Shown in pieces: positions 44,312 through 52,526 of a stretch of 64,000 nucleotides of DNA. The notes beneath the pieces were generated by a model. The model was not told the origin of the DNA, made no database searches, and saw only the letters and a program-made list of their open reading frames with translations. Positions within the stretch are counted from its first letter, which is position 1; each line of letters opens with the position of its first letter. Source of the stretch: an uncultured Gemmatimonadales bacterium (lineage in GTDB: Bacteria > Gemmatimonadota > Gemmatimonadetes > Palauibacterales > Palauibacteraceae). The translations under genes were made by a program, and so were the position numbers. The stretch spans positions 1 to 64,000 of the forward strand of contig CAMYMV010000008.1 of NCBI GenBank assembly GCA_947259585.1, in the 5' to 3' direction.

Positions 44312-46318
44312 TCAGAACGCCAGGCTTCCGAGGATAATCAGCGCCCCGATCATGAAGATGAGGAGATAGGTGCTCACCCGACCCGTCTGGAGCTGACTGC
44401 CCGTCCAACCGACCACCCGGGCCACGCCGCCCAGGCCGTTCACGGTGCCGTCGATCAGGCGGTCGTCCACGATCCGCCAACAGCCGCGCCAGACAGCGAG
44501 CAGTGGCCTGACGACCAGTCGGTCGTACAGCTCATCCACGTACCACTTGTGGTAGAGCAGCGAGGCCGCGCCGCTCGGCTCGGCGGACTCGGCAGCCGGG
44601 AGGTACCGGCGGCGGGAGAGCCGCCAAAACACCACGATGACCGTCAGGAGCGCCAGGCCCGTCCCCCCAACGGCCCATGAGGTCTCCCCTCCCCCGAGGG
44701 GAGCTTCGTGGGCCAACCCCTCGCCGTGGGCGCCTCCGACCGCCCCACCGGAGGCGACCTCGATCGCCGGTGCGAAAACGGGCTCGAGCCAGGAGTGGAG
44801 CAGGTCGACGTCCGGCAGCGGAAGCACCTCGGGGATCTGTACCCACCCGCCCACGGTGGAGAGGACCGCGAGGATCGCGAGCGGAATCCACATCACCGCC
44901 GGCACCTCGTGCAGATGGCCTCGGGCGGACTCGCCGCTTCGGTTGGCCCCATGGAAGGTCATGACCATGAGGCGCGTCATGTAACCGGCGGTCAGCAGAG
45001 CGACGATGAGCGCCGTGGCCCACAGAACCGCATACCCCCGGACACCGGCCTCCCAGATGATCTCGTCCTTGGAGAAGAAGCCGGCGAACGGGAAGACCCC
45101 CGATATGGCCAACGTACCGATCCACATCGTGGCTGCCGTGATCGGCATCAGCGGACGCAGGCCGCCGTAGTTGCGCATGTCGTTGGGATCGCCGTGATCG
45201 CCCGTCTCGTGCCACGCGTGGTGCATCGCGTGGATGACCGCGCCGGCGCCGAGGAAGAGGAGCGCCTTGAAGAACGCATGGGTCATCAGGTGGAAGATCC
45301 CCGCCGTGTAGGCGCCCACGCCGACGGCCACGAACATGTAGCCCAGCTGGGAGATCGTGCTGTAGGCGAGGACCTTCTTGATGTCGTACTGCTGCACCGC
45401 GATGGAGGCGGCGAACAGGGCCGTCCCCACGCCCACGGAGGCCACGATGGCCTGCGTGAACGGCGCGAGAGCGAAGAGGACTCCGGAGCGGGCGACCAGA
45501 TAGACGCCCGCCGTGACCATCGTGGCGGCGTGGATCAATGCCGACACGGGCGTCGGGCCGGCCATCGCATCGGGGAGCCACACGAACAGCGGTATCTGGG
45601 CCGACTTGCCGACGCAGCCGAGGAAGAGGAAGAGCGTGACCGCCGTCGCGATCCCGCCGCCCGCGAGGAGCGTCGTCGGAGCCGCTTCGAAGATCGACGG
45701 CATGTCCAGCGTCCCGAACACGCCGAACATGAGGAACATGGCGATGAGGAAACCGAGGTCGCCGATCCGGTTGACGATGAACGCCTTCTTCCCCGCATCC
45801 GAGAACTCGCGGTTCTCGTACCAGAAGCCGATCAGCAGGTAGGAGCAGAGGCCGACTCCCTCCCAGCCCACGAACATGACCGGGTAGTTCGCGCCCAGGA
45901 CGAGGATCAGCATGAAGAAGATGAACAGGTTGAGGTACGAGAAGTACCGGGAGTATCCGGGGTCTTCCCGCATATAGCCGACGCTGTAGACGTGGATGAT
46001 CCCCCCCACCCCGGTCACGATAAGCGTCATGAGGACGGACAGCTGATCGAAGAGGAGGGTCACGCCGATCTCGAGATCGCCGGAGCTCATCCAGGTCCAG
46101 AGCGGCACCAGCGACGGGTCGTGCGGAGCCGCGGCGCGCATGGCGGCGAAGTTCAGGAGGCAAACGACGAACGCCCCAAGCACGGCCAGAGGACCGACGA
46201 TCGTCGGCACCGTCTTGTTCTCCCGCCAGGCGAAGGCTCCGATTCCGTTCAGCGCGGCGCCGAGCAGAGGCAGCCCCAGGATGAGGCCCGGGAGGATCGG
46301 GTGGTATGCCTCGCTCAC
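44312..46318 (-). CDS. nuoL: NADH-quinone oxidoreductase subunit L
   Basis: A 668-residue subunit, the largest antiporter-like one. It has the N-terminal domain, WEGVGLCSYLLIGFWY, KSAQIPLFVWLPDAMAGPTPVSALIHAATMVTAG and KKVLAYSTISQLGYMFVAVG. The C-terminal part has the lateral helix (residues about 540-620) and the ending helix. The GTG start at 46318 has GGAGG eight bases upstream. A 37-bp gap separates it from nuoK. Confidence 0.98.
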   Translation of the reverse strand: MSEAYHPILPGLILGLPLLGAALNGIGAFAWRENKTVPTIVGPLAVLGAFVVCLLNFAAMRAAAPHDPSLVPLWTWMSSGDLEIGVTLLFDQLSVLMTLIVTGVGGIIHVYSVGYMREDPGYSRYFSYLNLFIFFMLILVLGANYPVMFVGWEGVGLCSYLLIGFWYENREFSDAGKKAFIVNRIGDLGFLIAMFLMFGVFGTLDMPSIFEAAPTTLLAGGGIATAVTLFLFLGCVGKSAQIPLFVWLPDAMAGPTPVSALIHAATMVTAGVYLVARSGVLFALAPFTQAIVASVGVGTALFAASIAVQQYDIKKVLAYSTISQLGYMFVAVGVGAYTAGIFHLMTHAFFKALLFLGAGAVIHAMHHAWHETGDHGDPNDMRNYGGLRPLMPITAATMWIGTLAISGVFPFAGFFSKDEIIWEAGVRGYAVLWATALIVALLTAGYMTRLMVMTFHGANRSGESARGHLHEVPAVMWIPLAILAVLSTVGGWVQIPEVLPLPDVDLLHSWLEPVFAPAIEVASGGAVGGAHGEGLAHEAPLGGGETSWAVGGTGLALLTVIVVFWRLSRRRYLPAAESAEPSGAASLLYHKWYVDELYDRLVVRPLLAVWRGCWRIVDDRLIDGTVNGLGGVARVVGWTGSQLQTGRVSTYLLIFMIGALIILGSLAF

Positions 46319-46355
46319 GATCGTTCCTCCGTGCGCCGGAGGCAGGAGATACGGG

Positions 46356-46664
46356 CTACCACCTCAACCTCCGGAACAGCTCGAGATCCACGCTCTCATA
46401 GTGCCGGAAGATGGCCAGGATGAGCGCCAACCCGACCGCCGCCTCCGCCGCCGCCACGGAGATCACGAAGAGGACGACGATCTGGCCGTCGATTCCGTGC
46501 ATGCGTGAGAAGGCGACGAAGCTGAGGTTCACGGCGTTGAGCATCAGCTCCACGCACATGAAGACAATGATCGCGTTGCGTCGCAGCAGCACGCCCGCGA
46601 CCCCGATCGCGAACAGGAACGCGCTCAGGACGAGAGCCAGGTCGACCAGGTAGCCCTGGCTCAC
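46356..46664 (-). CDS. nuoK: NADH-quinone oxidoreductase subunit K
   Basis: A 102-residue subunit with three transmembrane helices and the buried Glu residues in [19 protein letters not shown] and [17 protein letters not shown]. It belongs to the E-channel of complex I. It starts with GTG in a 4-bp overlap with nuoJ. Confidence 0.97.
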   Translation of the reverse strand: MSQGYLVDLALVLSAFLFAIGVAGVLLRRNAIIVFMCVELMLNAVNLSFVAFSRMHGIDGQIVVLFVISVAAAEAAVGLALILAIFRHYESVDLELFRRLRW

Positions 46665-47179
46665 GGCTCACGTCTCCGGGCGAGCACGACGGAGCCCACG
46701 ATGGCGACGACCAGGAGGATCGAGGTGATCTCGAAGGCCACCAGATAGCGCGTGAAAAGCGGCTCGGCCACCGCCGCCACGGCTCCGCTCGATTCGAGCA
46801 GCGGGTCGAGCGCGGAAGGGCCGCCCAACCCGTCGACGTCGCCGCCCGCCATGAAGAGGCGAGCGAAAACGGCGACCAGGGCCACCGACACGGAGCCGGC
46901 CAGGACCCGTCCGATTCCCTGCCGGATGTCGCTCAGCTCCGTGCTGCCCAGGTTCAAGAGCATGATCACGAAGAGGAAGAGCACCATGATCGCGCCGGCG
47001 TATACCATGACCTGCACCGCCGCGATGAAGTGCGCATCCAGGATCACGAAGAGCCCGGAGAGCGAGAAGAAGGTAACGACCAGATACAGCACGCTGGCGA
47101 CGGGATTGACCTGCGTCACCATGAATATGGCGCTGAGCACCGCCATGGCCGCGAAGAGGAAGAAGAAGAACTCGATCAT
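46661..47179 (-). CDS. nuoJ: NADH-quinone oxidoreductase subunit J
   Basis: A 172-residue hydrophobic subunit with about five helices. [41 protein letters not shown] is the diagnostic stretch, near residue 35-75. It overlaps nuoI and nuoK by 4 bp each. Length is normal. Confidence 0.97.
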   Translation of the reverse strand: MIEFFFFLFAAMAVLSAIFMVTQVNPVASVLYLVVTFFSLSGLFVILDAHFIAAVQVMVYAGAIMVLFLFVIMLLNLGSTELSDIRQGIGRVLAGSVSVALVAVFARLFMAGGDVDGLGGPSALDPLLESSGAVAAVAEPLFTRYLVAFEITSILLVVAIVGSVVLARRREP

Positions 47180-47673
47180 TGGGACGTCGGATCCGCGGGA
47201 TCCCAGAGCGCCGTGTAGGGGTGCTCCAGCTCCGTCAGCCGCTCCAGATCGTAGACCCAGCGCTCCCGGCTGTACTCCGCGTTCTCGTAGTGGACCCCGA
47301 GGTGGATCGCCTCTACCGGGCAGACCTCCTGACAGAAGCCGCAGAAGATGCAGCGGAACTCGTCGATCTCGTAGATCGCCGCGTAGCGCTCGCCGTTTTC
47401 ATCCTCGGCCGGGATCAGCTTGATGCAGTTCACGGGGCAGACCGTCGGGCAGAGGCCGCAGCCCACGCACTTCGCCCGCCCGTCTTCGTGCACCGCCATG
47501 CGGTGCGTGCCGCGCAGACGGGGCGCCAGCTCCCACTTCTCGTCCGGGTACTGCTGCGTCACCTTGATCGGACGGATCATGTGCTTGAGTGTGACCCCGA
47601 GCCCCTTGGAGGCGGCCCGCACATACGATCCCTCCGCTCCGGGCCGCTCGAGTACCTTCACGCCTCCCGCCAT
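47176..47673 (-). CDS. nuoI: NADH-quinone oxidoreductase subunit I
   Basis: A 165-residue ferredoxin-like subunit with two [4Fe-4S] cluster motifs, CVGCGLCPTVCPV and CIFCGFCQEVCPVEAI, clusters N6a and N6b. It relays electrons to NuoB. It lies 3 bp after nuoH. A short hydrophobic-poor N-terminus precedes the VTQQYP element. Confidence 0.98.
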   Translation of the reverse strand: MAGGVKVLERPGAEGSYVRAASKGLGVTLKHMIRPIKVTQQYPDEKWELAPRLRGTHRMAVHEDGRAKCVGCGLCPTVCPVNCIKLIPAEDENGERYAAIYEIDEFRCIFCGFCQEVCPVEAIHLGVHYENAEYSRERWVYDLERLTELEHPYTALWDPADPTSQ

Positions 47674-47676
47674 CGC

Positions 47677-49023
47677 CTATCTACCTTCCTCGGAAGAGTC
47701 GTCCGCCGTAGTCGCCAGCCGGGCGCTTTCACCCAGCGCGTGCGACAGGGTCTGCTGACGCACCTGGCGTCTCGCCTCCAGGAGTCGCCGCCGTGCCTCG
47801 CGCTCCGCCTCCCGGCCTGCGCCTCGGATGAGCCTCCCGCGGTCGAACAGGAAGAAGAGGAGCACGGCGAGGACGACGTTGACGCCCAGCAGAGCGGCCG
47901 CGTACGCCGGCCCGAACGCCAGGCCCGCGCGGTCGAGCGCGTAGATCGCCACGGCGATGACGATGATGTAGATGGTCACGAACTCGATGATGAACTTCCA
48001 GCCCAGGTCCATGAGCTGGTCGTAGCGGAACCGTGGCAGCGTCCAGCGGACCCAGATGAACGTGGCGAACACGAGACCGCCCTTGATCACGAAGGCGATC
48101 AATGTGAGCAACGTCTTCCACCAGGCCGGCTCGCCGATGAGGGAGCCGTCCGCCGCCACACGGATGTTGTCGCCACTCCAGAAGGGGATGTCCCAGCCGC
48201 CGAAGAAGAAGACCGTGACGAGCATGGCCGTCGTGATCAGGTGCCCGTATTCGCCCATCATGAAGACGGCGAACTTCATGGAGGAATACTCGGTGTGGTA
48301 CCCTCCGACGAGCTCGGCCTCCGCCTCCGGAAGGTCGAAGGGGAGCCGGTTGGTTTCCGCCAGGCCCGTCAGGTAGAAGAGGAACGTCCCTACGAGGAGG
48401 GGCGCTACGAGCCACACGCCGAGGGTGGTGGCGTCCCCTGGATAGTGCTGCTGCAGCGTCACGATCTCGGGAACTCTCACGTCGCCGGCCAGCATGAGCA
48501 CCGGGACGAGGCTCAGCGAGAGGCCGACCTCGTAGCTCACCATCTGGGCCGAGCCCCTGAGCCCGCCGAGAAAGGCGTACTTGCTGCCGGAGGACCAGCC
48601 GGCCATCACCACGCCGTACACGCCCAGGGACGCGATGGCGAGGATGTACAGCACGCCGATCGGCACGTCCGCCACGATCATGTCCACGTATCCCCAACGG
48701 GTCGGGGCGGGAGAGGCGAACGGGATGACCGCGAAGAGGATCGTGCCCGGGATCAGTGCCAGCGCCGGAGCGAGGAGGAAAAAGCCCTTGTAGGCGGCGC
48801 TGGGCCAGGTCTCCTCCTTCAGCAGGTTCTTGAGCCCATCGGCGACGACCTGCAGCAGCCCGATGGGCCCGACCCGATTCGGGCCGCTGCGGTCCTGGAT
48901 GAAGGCGGCGAGCCGCCGCTCCATGTACGTGCCGAGCGCGATGCTGAGGATCAGCAGAGTGAAGAAGACGACCACCTTCAGGATCGTCGCGACGACGAAC
49001 GGGCCCCCAGAGATCTCCGTCAT
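47677..49023 (-). CDS. nuoH: NADH-quinone oxidoreductase subunit H
   Basis: A 448-residue subunit with about eight to nine helices, closest to the quinone site. Motifs are YMERRLAAFIQDRSGPNRVGP, GLKNLLKEE, ETNRLPFDLPEAEAELVGGYHTEYSS and WVRWTLPRFRYDQLMDLGWK. It is about 100 residues longer than usual. The extra part is an additional hydrophobic helix (AYAAALLGVNVVLAVLLFFLF) and a highly charged, coiled C-terminal tail. It overlaps nuoG by 4 bp. Confidence 0.96.
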   Translation of the reverse strand: MTEISGGPFVVATILKVVVFFTLLILSIALGTYMERRLAAFIQDRSGPNRVGPIGLLQVVADGLKNLLKEETWPSAAYKGFFLLAPALALIPGTILFAVIPFASPAPTRWGYVDMIVADVPIGVLYILAIASLGVYGVVMAGWSSGSKYAFLGGLRGSAQMVSYEVGLSLSLVPVLMLAGDVRVPEIVTLQQHYPGDATTLGVWLVAPLLVGTFLFYLTGLAETNRLPFDLPEAEAELVGGYHTEYSSMKFAVFMMGEYGHLITTAMLVTVFFFGGWDIPFWSGDNIRVAADGSLIGEPAWWKTLLTLIAFVIKGGLVFATFIWVRWTLPRFRYDQLMDLGWKFIIEFVTIYIIVIAVAIYALDRAGLAFGPAYAAALLGVNVVLAVLLFFLFDRGRLIRGAGREAEREARRRLLEARRQVRQQTLSHALGESARLATTADDSSEEGR

Positions 49024-50630
49024 GTCGCGTCGGCCGGGACTGCGTCACCTGCCGCTACGAGGCGGGTGCCCTTCGGTCCGATCGAGTCCCAATCGAGACC
49101 GCCGAACTCGGGCGTGCCGACGGCCATGGCCGCGAACGCCTGGCTGGCCTCAAGTGGTGTCTCGCCGGTCTTCGTGCCGCGACGCAGGTCCAGCGCCGCT
49201 ATCAGTCGGCTCAGGACCATCCAGGCGGGCCGCGCCAGGCCAGGTGGCTGAAGGGCCTGGTCGAATCGCTGCACCCGTCCCTCGAAGTTCGTGAAGCTGC
49301 CCTCCATCTCCGCGAACCCGGTGACCGGGAGGACGGCGTGCGCGTTTCGGGCGGCGCCCGACAGCCTCCCCCCGACGTAGAGGAAGAAGCCGGCTTCCCC
49401 GCCCCACTCGGGCTCGTGGTCCCCGAGCGAATCCTCCAGCACGATCAGTCCTGCTCCGGTCGGCGAGGTCGGTGAGGCTGCCGGCTCGTCGGTCCGCTTG
49501 AAGCCGAACAGCTCCGCGCCTGTCGCGTTCGGAGCGCGCTCGGCCCGCAGCGCGAGCTTGGGGAAGCCGGCGAGCGCCGTCTCCTCTCCGGTCGGGACCC
49601 GGAAGCTGCCACCTTCGATCCCGAGTCGGTCGAGCAGCTCCCTCATGAAGAAGAGGCTCTCGTTGGCCGCTTCGGGCGAGACCACGGCGCCTCCACCCTT
49701 CACCTCCACAAGTCGATCCGCCACCCAGGCCAGAGCCTCGCTCCAGTCGGCCGCCACGAGCCGATCGTCACGCCGGATCAACGGGACGTCGGCTCGCTCT
49801 CCGCGGTTCGACATGATGAGGTGCTTCCGACCGTGGTCACACATCCAGTAGGAGTTGACCTCGGGGTTGTGGCGCGGCTTCAGCCGGACGATCTGATTCT
49901 CCTTGACGTCGATCGTGACGTTGCAGCCCGTCGAGCAGCCCGGGCAGATCGAGGCCGCCTGATCCATGTCCCAGAATCGAGCCTTGAACAGGAAGTCCTC
50001 GTGCACGAGAGCGCCGACCGGGCAGACGTCGACGATATTGCCCTGGAACGGGTGGTCCAGATCGCGCCCGGGAAACGTGTCGATCACGTTTCGATGCCCG
50101 CGCTGAGCGACGATGAGGGCCTCGTCTCCCGCCACCTCGCTCATGAAGCGAACGCAGCGCGTACAGATGATGCACCGGTCCGCGAAGTAGAGGATGTCGT
50201 CGGCGATGCGATCCCGCCCCTGCACCAGCTTCTCCTCGTGCAGGCGGCTTCGTAGCTGCTCCGTCTCGAGGGCGTAGTCCTGCAGCATGCACTGTCCCGC
50301 CGCGTCGCAGATCGGGCAGTCAAGGGGGTGGTTCACGAGCAGGAGCTCGATCACGGCTCGGCGGGCGTCCTCGGCCTCCTCGCTGGCCGTATGAACGACC
50401 ATTCCCTCCTGGACCGTCATCTTGCAGGACGGCTGGAGCTTCGGCTGCCCCTCGATCTCCACGAGGCAGACCCGGCACTGGGCGGGTCTGGTGGGAATGC
50501 CCGGATGGTAGCAATAGCGGGGTATCAGTGCGCCCGCTCGCTCGGCCGCGTCGATGACGTGGGTACCTGGCTCGACGGCGATCTCGATGCCGTCGATCGT
50601 CAGGCTGATCAGGTCGCTGCCCGTCGTCAT
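49020..50630 (-). CDS. nuoG: NADH-quinone oxidoreductase subunit G (short form)
   Basis: A 536-residue subunit, clearly shorter than the 700-900 of most NuoG. The [2Fe-2S] Cys set is at the start (CYHPG... CRVCLVEIEG). HPLDCPICDAAGQC is N5. CIICTRCVRF with CPVGAL is N4. CPGCSTGCN with the later CDHGR carries the N7-type ligands. The molybdopterin-oxidoreductase-like region after residue 290 is strongly reduced. It still ends in a PVTGFAEMEGSFTNFEGRVQ segment typical of the family. Electron transfer should be complete. Confidence 0.95.
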   Translation of the reverse strand: MTTGSDLISLTIDGIEIAVEPGTHVIDAAERAGALIPRYCYHPGIPTRPAQCRVCLVEIEGQPKLQPSCKMTVQEGMVVHTASEEAEDARRAVIELLLVNHPLDCPICDAAGQCMLQDYALETEQLRSRLHEEKLVQGRDRIADDILYFADRCIICTRCVRFMSEVAGDEALIVAQRGHRNVIDTFPGRDLDHPFQGNIVDVCPVGALVHEDFLFKARFWDMDQAASICPGCSTGCNVTIDVKENQIVRLKPRHNPEVNSYWMCDHGRKHLIMSNRGERADVPLIRRDDRLVAADWSEALAWVADRLVEVKGGGAVVSPEAANESLFFMRELLDRLGIEGGSFRVPTGEETALAGFPKLALRAERAPNATGAELFGFKRTDEPAASPTSPTGAGLIVLEDSLGDHEPEWGGEAGFFLYVGGRLSGAARNAHAVLPVTGFAEMEGSFTNFEGRVQRFDQALQPPGLARPAWMVLSRLIAALDLRRGTKTGETPLEASQAFAAMAVGTPEFGGLDWDSIGPKGTRLVAAGDAVPADAT

Positions 50631-50669
50631 CCTTCCGTCGACTCCAATCCGGGGCTCCCGCTCGATGCC

Positions 50670-51959
50670 TTAGGTGGCCACTGTGGGGCTACGCCGCATG
50701 AGCGCTTCGTACTCGTGGCGGAACTTGTCCAGCGAGGAACGCAGCGGAAAGACGACGCTGTCCGCCAGCACGCAGATCGTCCGTCCGGTGAGCTGATCGC
50801 ACAGATCGTAGAGCGTCTCCAGATCCCGCGGCTCTCCATCCCCCTCTTCGATTCGGCGCAGGATCTTGGTGATCCATGCCGTTCCCTCGCGGCACTGAAC
50901 GCACTGTCCGCACGACTCGTGGGCGTAAAACTGTGCGATGCGCCGCATGGCGGGAACGATCTCGGCGGTTTCGTCCAACACGATCGGCGAGGCGGTGCCG
51001 AGCGCGCTTCCCGCCTCCTGCAAGCCCTCGTACGTCGTCACGCAATCCAGTTCGTCGGCCGTCAGAAACGCGGTCGAGGAGCCACCCGGCAGTACCGCCT
51101 TGACCTTCCGGCCCTCCGGCGGCCCGCCGCATACCTCGTCGATGATCTCGCGGAGCGGGAGGCCGAGCTCGAGCTCGTAGTTGCCGGGCTTGGTCAGATT
51201 CCCGGAACAGCACCACATCTTGGTTCCCGGGCTCTTCTCGCTTCCCCACCCCCTATACCAGGCGGAGCCGTTCATCACGATGCCCGGTACGGAGGCCAGC
51301 GTTTCGACGTTGTTGACGGTGGTCGGGGCACCGAACACGCCGCGCTGCGCCGGAAACGGCGGCTTCATCCAGGGCTCGGCGCGACCGCCCATGAGGGACG
51401 ACATCAGCCCGGTCTCCTCACCCGCGATGTACGCTCCCGCTCCGATGTGGACGGTGAGGTCGCAACCCCACCCGCTCTCGCACACGCTCTCGCCCAGGTA
51501 ACCGGCTTCGTAGGCTTCGACGACGGCCTGGTTGAGGATCCTGATGACCGGGAAGAACTCGCCGCGCACGTAGATGTAGACGTGCTGCGCGCGAATGGCC
51601 CGGGCCGCGATGATGCAGCCCTCGATGAGCAGGTGGGGCGTCCACCGCATGATCTCCCGGTCTTTGAAGGCCCCGGGCTCGCTCTCATCGGCGTTGGCGC
51701 ACAGGTAGTGCGGGCCACTCGGCTCGCTCGGCATGAAGCTCCACTTCATCCCCGTCGGGAAGCCGGCGCCTCCGCGCCCCCGCAGCCCCGACTCCTTGAC
51801 GACGTCGGTGATCTCGTCCGGCTCCATCGCGACCGCCTTGCGCAACGCTTCGTATCCGCCGCGCTCGAGCCAGCCGTTCAACGAGCGAGCCTCCGGCTCG
51901 CCCATGTGCCGAGAGAGAATCGTCGTCGTCTCGCGGTCGTCTCGGTAGGGATACGCCAT
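50670..51959 (-). CDS. nuoF: NADH-quinone oxidoreductase subunit F
   Basis: A 429-residue subunit with the NADH and FMN sites: GLRGRGGAGFPTGMKWSFM and CANADESEPGAFKDREIM. The N3 cluster motif is ESCGQCVQCREGT plus a later Cys. It is the NADH oxidation site. It is 9 bp after nuoE and 39 bp before nuoG. All normal. Confidence 0.98.
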   Translation of the reverse strand: MAYPYRDDRETTTILSRHMGEPEARSLNGWLERGGYEALRKAVAMEPDEITDVVKESGLRGRGGAGFPTGMKWSFMPSEPSGPHYLCANADESEPGAFKDREIMRWTPHLLIEGCIIAARAIRAQHVYIYVRGEFFPVIRILNQAVVEAYEAGYLGESVCESGWGCDLTVHIGAGAYIAGEETGLMSSLMGGRAEPWMKPPFPAQRGVFGAPTTVNNVETLASVPGIVMNGSAWYRGWGSEKSPGTKMWCCSGNLTKPGNYELELGLPLREIIDEVCGGPPEGRKVKAVLPGGSSTAFLTADELDCVTTYEGLQEAGSALGTASPIVLDETAEIVPAMRRIAQFYAHESCGQCVQCREGTAWITKILRRIEEGDGEPRDLETLYDLCDQLTGRTICVLADSVVFPLRSSLDKFRHEYEALMRRSPTVAT

Positions 51960-51968
51960 CGCCGGCTC

Positions 51969-52526
51969 TCAGACGCCCTGCGGCCCGTCGAGCGACGCGA
52001 GGATCTCCGCCACTTTCTCCGGGGTCACGTTCTCGTGATACTCGTCGTTGATCTGCACCGCGGTCGCGAAGCCGCACGCGCCCAGGCATTCCGCTTCCAG
52101 CACCGTGAAGCGGCCGTCCTGCGTCGTCTCTCCCTCGACCGTGCCGGTCTGCTCGAGGAACTCCTCCAGCACCCGGGGCGCTCCGTTCAGGTGGCAGGAG
52201 ATGTTCGTGCACACCTGGATCATGTGTCGACCCGCGGGATGCTTGTTGTACATCGTGTAGAAGGAGGCGACCGACCATACGTAGGCTGGAGTGAGCTCGA
52301 GCACTTCGGCGATCTCCTCCATGTCCCCGGTCGAGATCCAGCCGTGGATCTCCTGAGCGTAGCCAAGGAGAGGGAGAAGCGCCGCCCGCTTGTTCGGATA
52401 ACGGCTGAGAATCGCCTCGAGCCGCTCGCGGCTCTCCTCGCTGTCGAACAGGGGCGCATCCGGATCGCGCTCCGCCAGTTGGAAGGGCTGGGCGCCGGCC
52501 ACGGCGGGATGGAGGCGGCGGCTCAT
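51969..52526 (-). CDS. nuoE: NADH-quinone oxidoreductase subunit E
   Basis: A 185-residue thioredoxin-like [2Fe-2S] subunit (cluster N1a). The ligands are in QVCTNISCHLNGA and AECLGACGFATAVQIN. A helical N-terminus (RLEAILSRYPNKRAALLPLLGYAQEI) precedes. The ATG at 52526 overlaps the nuoCD stop by 4 bp; upstream frame is noise. Length is slightly above usual. Confidence 0.97.
   Translation of the reverse strand: MSRRLHPAVAGAQPFQLAERDPDAPLFDSEESRERLEAILSRYPNKRAALLPLLGYAQEIHGWISTGDMEEIAEVLELTPAYVWSVASFYTMYNKHPAGRHMIQVCTNISCHLNGAPRVLEEFLEQTGTVEGETTQDGRFTVLEAECLGACGFATAVQINDEYHENVTPEKVAEILASLDGPQGV

Noticed and set aside
44708..46423. 571-codon open frame on the plus strand
   Set aside because: It is antiparallel to nuoL, rich in His/Arg/Asp/Glu and without any motif; long shadow frames are expected in G+C-rich DNA.
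47179..49251. 690-codon open frame on the plus strand
   Set aside because: Antiparallel to nuoI/nuoH/nuoG, whose motifs are unmistakable; composition is biased and no family is seen.
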